Shown here piece after piece: positions 6,433 to 12,472 of a stretch of DNA of 12,496 bases. Under the pieces are notes generated by a model. It worked only from the letters and a program-made list of their open reading frames with translations, searched no databases and was not told where the DNA came from. This DNA is from Clostridia bacterium (GTDB taxonomy: Bacteria; Bacillota; Clostridia; Oscillospirales; CAG-272). The stretch lies in assembly GCA_017382615.1 (NCBI GenBank), contig JAFNZX010000113.1, positions 1 through 12,496 on the forward strand. The letters are read 5' to 3'. The translations under genes were made by a program, and so were the position numbers. Positions within the stretch are counted from its first letter, which is position 1. Each line of letters begins with the position of its first letter.

Positions 6433-9261
6433 ATGTCAAAACCGATTTTCAAAGCGCTTTGTCTGACGATCGCCCTACTGATGCTCAGCGCAACCGCTTG
6501 TTCGACGGGCGCAAACAAAGGCGATACCTCATCCGACGCACAAGAAACTCAAACAGAGCCAACGACCGAGTCCATCGGCACCGAGACCACGCCGCCCGAT
6601 CAGCCGGGCGAGATGCGAGACGTCCATGTAACAACGAAAGGAGCTGTTGACAACATGAAATTTTCTTCTCTTTCTTTGGGGCAGGTGCAAGCCACCGGCT
6701 GGCTGAAGAACCAACTGCTGCTCCAGGCTGAGCAGGTCACCAAGCAATTTGAATCGCTTTCCCCTGATTGCAAGTCCGAGGGGGCGGATCGCTCCGGCTG
6801 GTTGGGTGGCTCCGGCGAGAGCTGGGAGCGCGGCACCTACTATACCCGCGGACTGATCGCCTCCGCCTACGTGTTGGACGATGCCGACATGAAGGCGCAG
6901 GCGCAAAAATGGATCGACTGGACGCTGGAAAGCCAAGTGGAAAGCGGTGCATTCGGTCCTTGGGCAAACGACCCCGAAAAGCTGGACTATTGGCCGCTGA
7001 TGCCCATGCTGATGGCATTGGAGCTTTACTATGACGCAACGGGCGACGAGCGCGTAATCCCCTTCTTGCAAAAGTATTTTGCATGGGAGGCAGAGGCGCT
7101 GCAAGCCAAGCCCCTGACCTCTTGGGCAAGAGTTCGCGGCGGAGACAACATTTTTGCGGTGCTCTGGCTATATGAAAAAACGGGGGATCAATCCCTTTTG
7201 ACGCTTTGCGAGCTGCTCTACAAGCAGACCTATGACTGGGAGCACGCCTACGACGAGGATGCGTGGATGAGCACTTACCACATCGTCAATGCCCAGCAAA
7301 GCTTCAAGCTTTTCCCCGTCATGTACGCTTTGACGGGTGACGAGCACTATCTGGACGTCTACTACGAGGGCATTGAAAACATTTACATGGCATCCGGACG
7401 CCAGGACGGCATGTCCAACGGTGACGAGATGAGCCGCGGCATTGACGGCGTGTACGGAAACGAGACCTGCGCCGTGGTGGAGAGGATGCTTTGCGATGAG
7501 ATCGCGCTGTGCATCTTGCGCGACGCTTCGATCGCCGACCATCTGGAGCAGATCTCCTATAACGCGCTGCCTCAGCAGCTGCTGCCCGACGGTAAGGGGC
7601 AGGTCTATTTCACCATGCAGAATCAGGTCATGGCGAATATAGGCGTGCACGGCTTCACCAGCGAGGGCGGTGACCGCTCGGTCTACGGTCTGCCCGGCGG
7701 ATTCCCCTGCTGCGTGCACAACTACCAGATGGGCTGGCCGCTCTTCATCGCCTCTATGTGGATGGCAACCTCCGACGGCGGGCTTGCCGTTGGCGCGTAC
7801 GGTCCCAATACCGTGACCGCAACGGTTGGAAACGGTACCAAGCTGACAATTACCCAGACCACCAATTACCCCTATGAGGATACGGTCACCCTGACCCTGT
7901 CAGCTGATAAAGCTGATACGTATCCTCTATATATCCGTGTGCCCGAGTGGTGCGATAGCCCCTCCGTTACGGTCAATGGCCACGCCGTAGAAGCTGAACT
8001 GATCGCAGGTAAATACACCGCCCTCACCGCCGCGTGGGAGGACGGTGACGTGATCACCTTGGACTTCCCCGCGCAAATCACCGCCACCCTGACCGACAAC
8101 AACAGCGTCAGCATTCGCAGAGGGGCTGTGCTGTTTGCGCTGGAGATCACTGAGAAATGGAAGAAGATCAACCACGATCCGCACAATTGGAACGTCAGCA
8201 AAAAATATCCTTCTTACAATATCACGCCCACCTCTGATTGGAATTACGCGCTGGAGAACTTCAACTTTGACGACGTAGCCTCCAATTTCACGCTGACCCG
8301 CAATCCCATTACCGATGAGATGCGGTATCAGCTCTCGGACGTACCCATCGTGCTGGAAGCCAAAGCAAGAGCCGTCAAGGATTGGAAGTTGAACACCGAT
8401 TATAACATTGCGGGCGACACGCCCGTCTCCCCCGTGGCAGCCGACCGCCTGGAGGACGAGACCGTTACGGTACGGTTGGTTCCCTACGCTTTTGCACGCC
8501 TGCGCATCACCCTGATGCCTTGGACGGGCGAAGCGCAAAGCGCAAAATCCGAGCGTCCCGACGAGAGCACCATTCTGTTCCCCTCGCTCATCGTGCCGCT
8601 GGAGGCACCGGGCGCATCGGCAGGCGAGACCCGCTTTTCCTACACGGTGAACCTGACGTACGAATCCCCCGAGGACATAACACTCAAGGTTGAAGTCAAC
8701 CGCAAGGATGCAGGCACTCTTTCGCTCAAGCAGGGCACGGGCACGGTCTCCTTTAGCACCGAGCATCTGGGCACGGAGTACCATAACCGCATCGCATTTA
8801 CGACCGAGGACGGCAAAGAGATCCCCGCGGAGCTGACGGTTGCTCTATCGGTAGACATTCATGACAGCGGCATCGTTCACTACGAGGCGGAAAAGGCAAA
8901 GCTGACCGGCTCTGCATATAAGACAAGCACCCACGTGGCAGGCATTGACGCCGTTGGCTCTTCCCTGACCTTTGAAAATCTGCTGGTTGCAGAGAGCGGA
9001 GAGTACACGCTGCGCTTCTACTACGCAGCCCCCATGGGCTTGGCAACGCACACGGTCTACGTAGACGGAGTGGAGTGCGGAACGCTGCGCTACAACGAGA
9101 ACGGCAAATCCCTGGGCTGGGGCTCGTTCAGAGAAGACATCTATGCCGAGATTCGCGTCACCCTTGAAAAGGGCGTGCACACCCTGCGCATTGAAAAGAC
9201 CGAATCCGACGTCGGCTTTGCCGAGCTGGAATCGTTTGACCGCATTCACTGCGAACAGTGA
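6433..9261 (+). CDS. GH127-type beta-L-arabinofuranosidase lipoprotein with C-terminal CBM35/6-like domain
   Basis: A 942-residue predicted surface lipoprotein that cleaves terminal beta-L-arabinofuranosyl residues from glycans. Signal peptide 1-22 ends in SATAC, with lipidated Cys23. A Ser/Thr/Glu linker follows to about residue 72. The GH127 (DUF1680) alpha-barrel spans about 76-450. ETC (Glu344, Cys346) and the CC pair (Cys426, Cys427) match the zinc-thiolate centre known in B. longum HypBA1 (Glu338, Cys340, Cys417, Cys418), making Cys426 the likely nucleophile; Glu332 is a candidate acid/base. Beta-sandwich regions continue to about 810. Residues about 815-942 (YEAEKAKLTGSAY... start, FAELESFDR near the end) resemble CBM35/CBM6. 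GGAGGG at 6421-6426 precedes the ATG. A second Shine-Dalgarno-like AAAGGAG (6637-6643) precedes an in-frame ATG at 6655 exactly where the cytoplasmic form would begin. It is probably regulated by the divergent AraC protein. Confidence 0.92.
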   Translation: MSKPIFKALCLTIALLMLSATACSTGANKGDTSSDAQETQTEPTTESIGTETTPPDQPGEMRDVHVTTKGAVDNMKFSSLSLGQVQATGWLKNQLLLQAEQVTKQFESLSPDCKSEGADRSGWLGGSGESWERGTYYTRGLIASAYVLDDADMKAQAQKWIDWTLESQVESGAFGPWANDPEKLDYWPLMPMLMALELYYDATGDERVIPFLQKYFAWEAEALQAKPLTSWARVRGGDNIFAVLWLYEKTGDQSLLTLCELLYKQTYDWEHAYDEDAWMSTYHIVNAQQSFKLFPVMYALTGDEHYLDVYYEGIENIYMASGRQDGMSNGDEMSRGIDGVYGNETCAVVERMLCDEIALCILRDASIADHLEQISYNALPQQLLPDGKGQVYFTMQNQVMANIGVHGFTSEGGDRSVYGLPGGFPCCVHNYQMGWPLFIASMWMATSDGGLAVGAYGPNTVTATVGNGTKLTITQTTNYPYEDTVTLTLSADKADTYPLYIRVPEWCDSPSVTVNGHAVEAELIAGKYTALTAAWEDGDVITLDFPAQITATLTDNNSVSIRRGAVLFALEITEKWKKINHDPHNWNVSKKYPSYNITPTSDWNYALENFNFDDVASNFTLTRNPITDEMRYQLSDVPIVLEAKARAVKDWKLNTDYNIAGDTPVSPVAADRLEDETVTVRLVPYAFARLRITLMPWTGEAQSAKSERPDESTILFPSLIVPLEAPGASAGETRFSYTVNLTYESPEDITLKVEVNRKDAGTLSLKQGTGTVSFSTEHLGTEYHNRIAFTTEDGKEIPAELTVALSVDIHDSGIVHYEAEKAKLTGSAYKTSTHVAGIDAVGSSLTFENLLVAESGEYTLRFYYAAPMGLATHTVYVDGVECGTLRYNENGKSLGWGSFREDIYAEIRVTLEKGVHTLRIEKTESDVGFAELESFDRIHCEQ
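6637..6657 (+). promoter_or_regulatory. Internal Shine-Dalgarno-like site and ATG inside the GH127 gene
   Basis: AAAGGAG (6637-6643) lies 11 nt before an in-frame ATG at 6655 (Met75, MKFSSLSLGQV), the natural first residue of the catalytic domain. Translation from here would give an 868-residue protein without signal peptide. It may be a relic of a gene fusion or a functional second start; the spacing is a little long. Confidence 0.4.
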
Positions 9262-9372
9262 GATACACGCTGCGCGTGATAAGATACAACAAAGGCAGAC
9301 CTCGGTCTGCCTTTGTTGATGATATGCACGCTGCGCGTGATGATATACCAAGCCTGCGGCTTGGATAAAATG
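9258..9372. repeat. Array of four hairpins separated by 8-nt AT-rich spacers
   Basis: Four perfect stems follow one another: CACGC/GCGTG (9266-9278, loop TGC), a 14-bp stem (9287-9318, loop CTCG), CACGC/GCGTG again (9327-9339, loop TGC) and CCAAGCC/GGCTTGG (9348-9364, loop TGC). Between and around them are five 8-nt spacers: GTGAGATA, ATAAGATA, ATGATATG, ATGATATA and ATAAAATG. The first spacer contains the GH127 stop codon. No T-run follows the long stem, so this is not a classic terminator, although the hairpins may protect the mRNA 3' end. Confidence 0.8.
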
Positions 9373-9397
9373 GAGCATAGGGAACTTAGAACCCATA

Positions 9398-9470
9398 TTT
9401 GCGCCAAAACTCATCCTGATTTCTCGGGCATCCTGCGCAAATTTGCATGGCGTCGTTCCGACGCGCATGC
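9398..9470. other. Structured non-coding stretch
   Basis: TTTGCGC (9398-9404) can pair with GCGCAAA (9435-9441). A bulged hairpin lies at 9445-9470: GCATG/CATGC outer stem, GCGTCG/CGACGC inner stem, loop TTC, one bulged G. I see no credible gene in 9373-9496. It could be the distal part of the hairpin array, an unrecognised small RNA, or an intergenic repeat. Confidence 0.35.
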
Positions 9471-9496
9471 GGGGGTTCGATCGGTGCAGTTCCGGC

Positions 9497-9539
9497 AAAA
9501 AGGCTGAGGGGAGTCCCTTGGACTCCCCTCAGCCTTTTT
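9497..9539. terminator. Long bidirectional terminator downstream of tRNA-Ala
   Basis: A 20-bp perfect stem (9497-9516 / 9520-9539) with a 3-nt CTT loop and A5/T5 ends, so it has a T-run on either strand. On the minus strand it directly follows tRNA-Ala; the last paired base is also the final base of the encoded CCA. Confidence 0.9.
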
Positions 9540-9614
9540 GGTGGGGCATAGGGGACTCGAACCCCTGACCCCAACACTGCCAGTGTTGTGCGCTCCCAAC
9601 TGCGCTAATGCCCC
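9539..9614 (-). tRNA. tRNA-Ala(GGC), with G3:C70 instead of G3:U70
   Basis: A complete 76-nt cloverleaf on the minus strand: acceptor GGGGCAT/ATGCCCC, D-stem GCGC/GCGC, anticodon stem CAACA/TGTTG with loop CTGGCAG (anticodon GGC), T-arm AGGGG-TTCGAGT-CCCCT, discriminator A and encoded CCA. The anticodon reads alanine GCC/GCU codons. All acceptor pairs are Watson-Crick, so position 3:70 is G:C, whereas alanine tRNAs almost always carry the G3:U70 identity pair. Confidence 0.93.
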
Positions 9615-9625
9615 TTGACTTGTTC

Positions 9626-9654
9626 AGTATATCATAGATTATTTCGTTTGTAAA
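9626..9654 (-). promoter_or_regulatory. Promoter of tRNA-Ala
   Basis: On the minus strand TTTACA (9654-9649), a 17-nt spacer and TATACT (9631-9626) with a TGA extended -10 sit 11 nt upstream of the mature tRNA 5' end. Confidence 0.8.
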
Positions 9655-9684
9655 TAGGAAAAATAAAAAAAGTTTCAAACCCCG

Positions 9685-9713
9685 TTGTCAAAATGCCGAA
9701 AATATGCTAAAAT
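9685..9713 (+). promoter_or_regulatory. Promoter of the greA-cca operon
   Basis: TTGTCA (9685-9690), a 17-nt spacer, and TAAAAT (9708-9713) preceded by TGC. Each hexamer has one mismatch. It lies about 35 nt before the greA start and is divergent from the tRNA-Ala promoter. Confidence 0.8.
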
Positions 9714-9747
9714 AAAGACAATCACATAAATAAACGCGAGGTATACC

Positions 9748-10248
9748 ATGCACGATAAGTTAACCAAAATCGATATACAAAAGATGGAAGAGGAACTGGA
9801 GGAGCGCCGCCGTCGCATCCCTGCTCTGCGCGAGGAGGTCAAGCGCACGCGCGAGTACGGCGACCTTTCCGAAAATGACGAATACCGCTGCGCAAAGCGC
9901 GAATACAACGCCAACAAGAGCCGCATCCGCTACTTAGAGAACATGATCGATACCGCAATTATTGTCGAGACTGACTCCCGCGAGGGTGTGATCGGTCTTT
10001 TTGACCGCGTCAAGATCTACTACCCCGAGGATGACGAATACCGCGAGATCCGCCTGGTTACCACGTTGCGCAACGACGTTTTCCAGGACTGCATTTCGCA
10101 GGATTCCCCCTTCGGCAAAGCCCTGATGGGCAAGAAGGTCGGGCAAACCGTGACCGTGCACGTCAATGCGCAGGTCAGCTACCCCGTCAAGATTTTAGAG
10201 ATTATCAAGGGCGAGGACGACCCCGACCTGCCGATCTCGACCTATTAA
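9748..10248 (+). CDS. greA: Transcription elongation factor GreA/GreB family
   Basis: A cytoplasmic factor that inserts its coiled coil into the RNA polymerase secondary channel and stimulates cleavage of backtracked transcripts. It has 166 residues, close to the usual ~157. Residues about 5-75 form the N-terminal antiparallel coiled coil, with the tip motif GDLSENDEY at 38-46; Asp39 and Glu42 match the catalytic acidic tip (GDL-x-EN-x-EY). Residues about 80-160 are the FKBP-like C-terminal domain with ISQDSPFGKALMGKKVGQTV. The C-terminus carries an extra acidic tail. GCGAGGT at 9736-9741 is the ribosome binding site. The next gene, cca, follows after 31 nt without a terminator. Overall sequence divergence leaves it open whether GreA or a GreA-like paralogue is the better name. 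Confidence 0.9.
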   Translation: MHDKLTKIDIQKMEEELEERRRRIPALREEVKRTREYGDLSENDEYRCAKREYNANKSRIRYLENMIDTAIIVETDSREGVIGLFDRVKIYYPEDDEYREIRLVTTLRNDVFQDCISQDSPFGKALMGKKVGQTVTVHVNAQVSYPVKILEIIKGEDDPDLPISTY

Positions 10249-10279
10249 AGCAACATTTTTCCGAAAGAGAGGTGACGTC

Positions 10280-11497
10280 ATGTCGATCCAAATTCCCTGC
10301 CCCCCTTATGTATATGCCGTATTGAACGCGCTGCACGCAGCGGGTCACCAGGCTTATATCGTCGGCGGCTGCGTGCGCGACTGCTTTCTTGGTAAGGTGC
10401 CCAAGGATTGGGACGTGACCACCTCGGCTCTTCCCGAGCAGACCGAAGCCGCTGCGCTTGCCGCAGGACTTAAAACCTATCGCACCGGCATCAAGCACGG
10501 CACGATCTCCGTGCTCTCGGACGGTGTGACGGTGGAGTGTACCACCTATCGCATAGACGGTGACTACAAGGACTCCCGCCACCCCGAAAGCGTGCGCTTT
10601 ACGCCAAGCCTTACGGAAGACCTTGCGCGCCGCGATTTCACTATCAACGCCATGGCTGCAACGCCCGTCAAGGACGGCTGGGAGATCATTGACCCCTTTG
10701 ACGGACGCGCCGATCTTGACGCAGGCATCATTCGCTGCGTGGGCAACCCCATCAAGCGTTTTGGTGAGGACGCCTTGCGTATTTTACGCGGTGTGCGCTT
10801 TGCCACCCGTCTCGGATTTGCCATTGAATCCAAAACCTGCAACGCCATGTACGCAAGTGCGGGCGGGCTGAAAAACATCTCGCGCGAACGCGTGCGCGAG
10901 GAGTTGATGGGAATTTTGCAAAGCTCCGACCCCGAGAAAGCCGTCAAGATCATGAAAAAATACGGCCTGCTCAAATACGTTTTTCCGCACGCAGACGTGA
11001 GTGCCGCTTCCAAGGGGGTCAATTCCCTGCCTGCCGACGCGCCGCTTTTGCGCCTTGCCTACCTTCTGTACGATGCCTCGGACGAGGCGGTGCACGCCAC
11101 GACGAACGATCTGAAAATGTCGGGCGCGGACGCAAGATACGTGCGCGTCCTCTTGACACTGCGCGGGGAGCGACTGGAAAACACCCCTTTGTTTGCAAGG
11201 GAAATGATTGCTTTATACGGCGAATATACCCTGCCCGCGCTCTCTTTGCGCGCCTACAAGGGCGATGACACAAGTGCGCTTGCGCAAACCGTACAGCAGC
11301 AGCTGGATGCGGGCGTTTGCGTCAAAATAGCCGACCTTGCCGTAAACGGCGCAGACCTTGCAACCGTCGGCATTCCCAAGGGACGCGAGATGGGCAACGT
11401 GTTAAACACCCTGCTTGCAAAGGTCATGAAGGATCCCGATTTGAACACAAAAGACGCTTTGCTGGATTTGGCAAAGCAGATGTATAAGGAGCATTAA
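10280..11497 (+). CDS. cca: CCA tRNA nucleotidyltransferase (class II)
   Basis: Adds or repairs the 3'-terminal CCA of tRNAs, or one step of that in species where activities are split. It has 405 residues. The nucleotidyltransferase head has GGCVRD (29-34), the metal-binding DWD (43-45), the third acidic residue Glu86 in VTVECTTYR, and RRDFTINAMA (117-126). IDPFDGRADL follows, then EDALRILRGVRFATRLGF (163-180), where the EDxxR motif templates CTP/ATP selection in class II enzymes. The all-alpha neck, body and tail fill the rest; I see no HD phosphohydrolase motif. An AGAGAGGTGA site precedes the ATG. It lies in a greA operon between two tRNA loci. All three tRNAs in the window already encode CCA, so its role on them would be repair. 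Confidence 0.95.
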   Translation: MSIQIPCPPYVYAVLNALHAAGHQAYIVGGCVRDCFLGKVPKDWDVTTSALPEQTEAAALAAGLKTYRTGIKHGTISVLSDGVTVECTTYRIDGDYKDSRHPESVRFTPSLTEDLARRDFTINAMAATPVKDGWEIIDPFDGRADLDAGIIRCVGNPIKRFGEDALRILRGVRFATRLGFAIESKTCNAMYASAGGLKNISRERVREELMGILQSSDPEKAVKIMKKYGLLKYVFPHADVSAASKGVNSLPADAPLLRLAYLLYDASDEAVHATTNDLKMSGADARYVRVLLTLRGERLENTPLFAREMIALYGEYTLPALSLRAYKGDDTSALAQTVQQQLDAGVCVKIADLAVNGADLATVGIPKGREMGNVLNTLLAKVMKDPDLNTKDALLDLAKQMYKEH

Positions 11498-12028
11498 ATG
11501 TATTCCGTAACCCCCAAAAGGCAGAATAAGCTGACAGATTTTGCATGCATTGCCTGCTTTGTATGCGGCATCGGTATTTTTGCCGTATCCATTCTCAACT
11601 CATCCGTTCCCTATCTGACGCTTGCCGCGCAGATCTGTGCTGTGCTGCTTTTAACCGCGGGCATTTATCTGTACGCAAGATTTGTCGCACGCACGTATAC
11701 CTATACGGTGCAGCCGGGCGGCATTTTTGACGTGGATGGGCGCGAGCTTTACGATTTGGTCGTAGTTGAAACGGTTGGCAAAAGCAAGCAGCGCACGGTT
11801 TGCAGGATCGCGCTGCGCGACATTACCTCGGTGCAAGCACGTCCCGCTCGCGCAAGCAAGAAAAACGGCTTTGATGACATTGAAGCGCTGGACGGTGGTC
11901 GCAAATTTTCCTATTGCGCGGATATGGTGCCGGAAAAGGTGCTTTTGATCCGTGATACCGACGGGAACGCGGTTCTGTTGACCTATGATGCAGATCTTTG
12001 GCACATTTTGAGCCAAAAAACAACTTAA
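11498..12028 (+). CDS. Two-helix membrane protein with cytoplasmic PH-like domain, unknown function
   Basis: A 176-residue protein. Two hydrophobic helices at about 13-35 and 39-62 form a membrane hairpin. The remaining ~110 residues are a beta-rich soluble domain that begins RTYTYTVQPGGIFDV and has the strand pattern of small bacterial PH-like domains, for example VCRIALRDITSVQARP. No catalytic motif is visible. The ATG directly abuts the cca stop codon (11495-11497), and AAGGAG lies at 11486-11491 inside the end of cca, so it is translated with cca as the last gene of the operon. I do not recognise the family with confidence, and the PH-like fold is inferred from pattern only. No clear GC-rich terminator follows; only an AT-rich weak hairpin lies at 12035-12054. 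Confidence 0.85.
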   Translation: MYSVTPKRQNKLTDFACIACFVCGIGIFAVSILNSSVPYLTLAAQICAVLLLTAGIYLYARFVARTYTYTVQPGGIFDVDGRELYDLVVVETVGKSKQRTVCRIALRDITSVQARPARASKKNGFDDIEALDGGRKFSYCADMVPEKVLLIRDTDGNAVLLTYDADLWHILSQKTT

Positions 12029-12059
12029 AAAATATTTTTGAGAAATTTCAAAAAAGGTA

Positions 12060-12088
12060 TTGACAAACCCAAAACAATCTGCTATAAT
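12060..12088 (+). promoter_or_regulatory. Perfect consensus promoter of the tRNA-Thr/tRNA-Tyr unit
   Basis: TTGACA (12060-12065), a 17-nt spacer, TATAAT (12083-12088) and a TGC extended -10. It is built like the promoter at 4425-4453, including the AACC directly after the -35 box. A small hairpin TCACGA/TCGTGA (12103-12123) lies in the transcribed leader before tRNA-Thr. Confidence 0.93.
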
Positions 12089-12129
12089 ACTGCATGTTCC
12101 GTTCACGACGACTCTGCTCGTGAGAATGT

Positions 12130-12204
12130 GCTGGTGTGGCTCAATGGCAGAGCAGCTGATTTGTAATCAGCAGGTTGATGGTTCGACTCCGTTCACCAGC
12201 TCCA
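12130..12204 (+). tRNA. tRNA-Thr(TGT)
   Basis: A complete 75-nt cloverleaf: acceptor GCTGGTG/CACCAGC, D-stem GCTC/GAGC, anticodon stem GCTGA/TCAGC with loop TTTGTAA (anticodon TGT, reading ACA and probably other ACN codons), T-loop TTCGACT, discriminator T, encoded CCA. The T-stem holds two G:U-type pairs (49:65 and 51:63). Confidence 0.96.
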
Positions 12205-12209
12205 AATAT

Positions 12210-12294
12210 GGGGGATTTCCCGAGCGGCCAAAGGGGGCAGACTGTAAATCTGTTGTCACTGACTTCGGTGGTCCGAATCCACCATCCCCCACCA
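12210..12294 (+). tRNA. tRNA-Tyr(GTA), with C at position 55
   Basis: An 85-nt class II tRNA: acceptor GGGGGAT/ATCCCCC, anticodon stem GCAGA/TCTGT with loop CTGTAAA (anticodon GTA), a 13-nt variable arm with a GTC/GAC stem, T-stem GGTGG/CCACC, discriminator A and encoded CCA. The T-loop is TCCGAAT, so the normally universal T55 (pseudouridine site) is C at base 12273. It lies 5 nt after tRNA-Thr. Confidence 0.95.
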
Positions 12295-12348
12295 ACACAA
12301 AAGCCCGATGCGATTGCATCGGGCTTTTGTGTTGGTGGGGGATGGTGG
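12279..12348. repeat. 33-bp perfect inverted repeat running into tRNA-Tyr
   Basis: The left arm is 12279-12311, the loop GATT, and the right arm 12316-12348, with no mismatch. The left arm includes the last 16 bases of tRNA-Tyr (3' T-stem strand, acceptor strand, CCA), so the right arm carries an antisense copy of the tRNA 3' end. Confidence 0.95.
12299..12328. terminator. Bidirectional terminator after tRNA-Tyr
   Basis: Core stem AAAAGCCCGATGC (12299-12311) / GCATCGGGCTTTT (12316-12328), loop GATT. The T-run on each strand is only four bases but is continuous with the stem. It is the inner part of a much longer perfect inverted repeat. Confidence 0.85.
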
Positions 12349-12417
12349 CAAGAGGTCACCGACGCAAAGGTCGCGGACAACCAAACCCATCACAACGCCC
12401 TTCATTCGACCTTTGAC

Positions 12418-12472
12418 CTTCGCAGGGCGATATCGCAGGGCGATATCGCAGAGCGATATGCGCACTGCGAAG
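12418..12472. repeat. 13-bp tandem repeat cluster with GCGATATCGC palindromes
   Basis: Three adjacent 13-bp units, GCAGGGCGATATC (12422-12434), the same again (12435-12447) and GCAGAGCGATATG (12448-12460), overlap two GCGATATCGC palindromes. The cluster is enclosed by the 8-bp inverted repeat CTTCGCAG (12418-12425) / CTGCGAAG (12465-12472). No gene is visible in 12349-12496. Confidence 0.8.

Noticed and set aside
7927..8784. 285-residue open frame on the minus strand inside the GH127 gene
   Set aside because: It is a shadow frame of a long, GC-biased real gene, with no family motifs.
9287..9318. Intrinsic terminator for the GH127 gene
   Set aside because: The 14-bp stem is strong but is followed by ATGATATG and not a T-run, and it fits better as one unit of the hairpin array.
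9313..9507. 64-residue + strand frame after the hairpin array
   Set aside because: It starts inside the array, ends in the terminator stem, has no ribosome binding site and no domain.
12035..12054. Terminator after the membrane protein gene
   Set aside because: TTTTTGA/TCAAAAA can pair but is AT-only except for one G:C, too weak to call an intrinsic terminator.
12422..12460. CRISPR array
   Set aside because: The units are 13 bp, tandem without unique spacers, and no cas genes are present; the hairpin array at 9258-9372 likewise has constant spacers and variable hairpins, not CRISPR architecture.
12141..12465. Small minus-strand proteins across the tRNA-Thr/tRNA-Tyr region
   Set aside because: They are antisense translations of tRNA genes and their inverted repeat, a well-known source of spurious ORFs.
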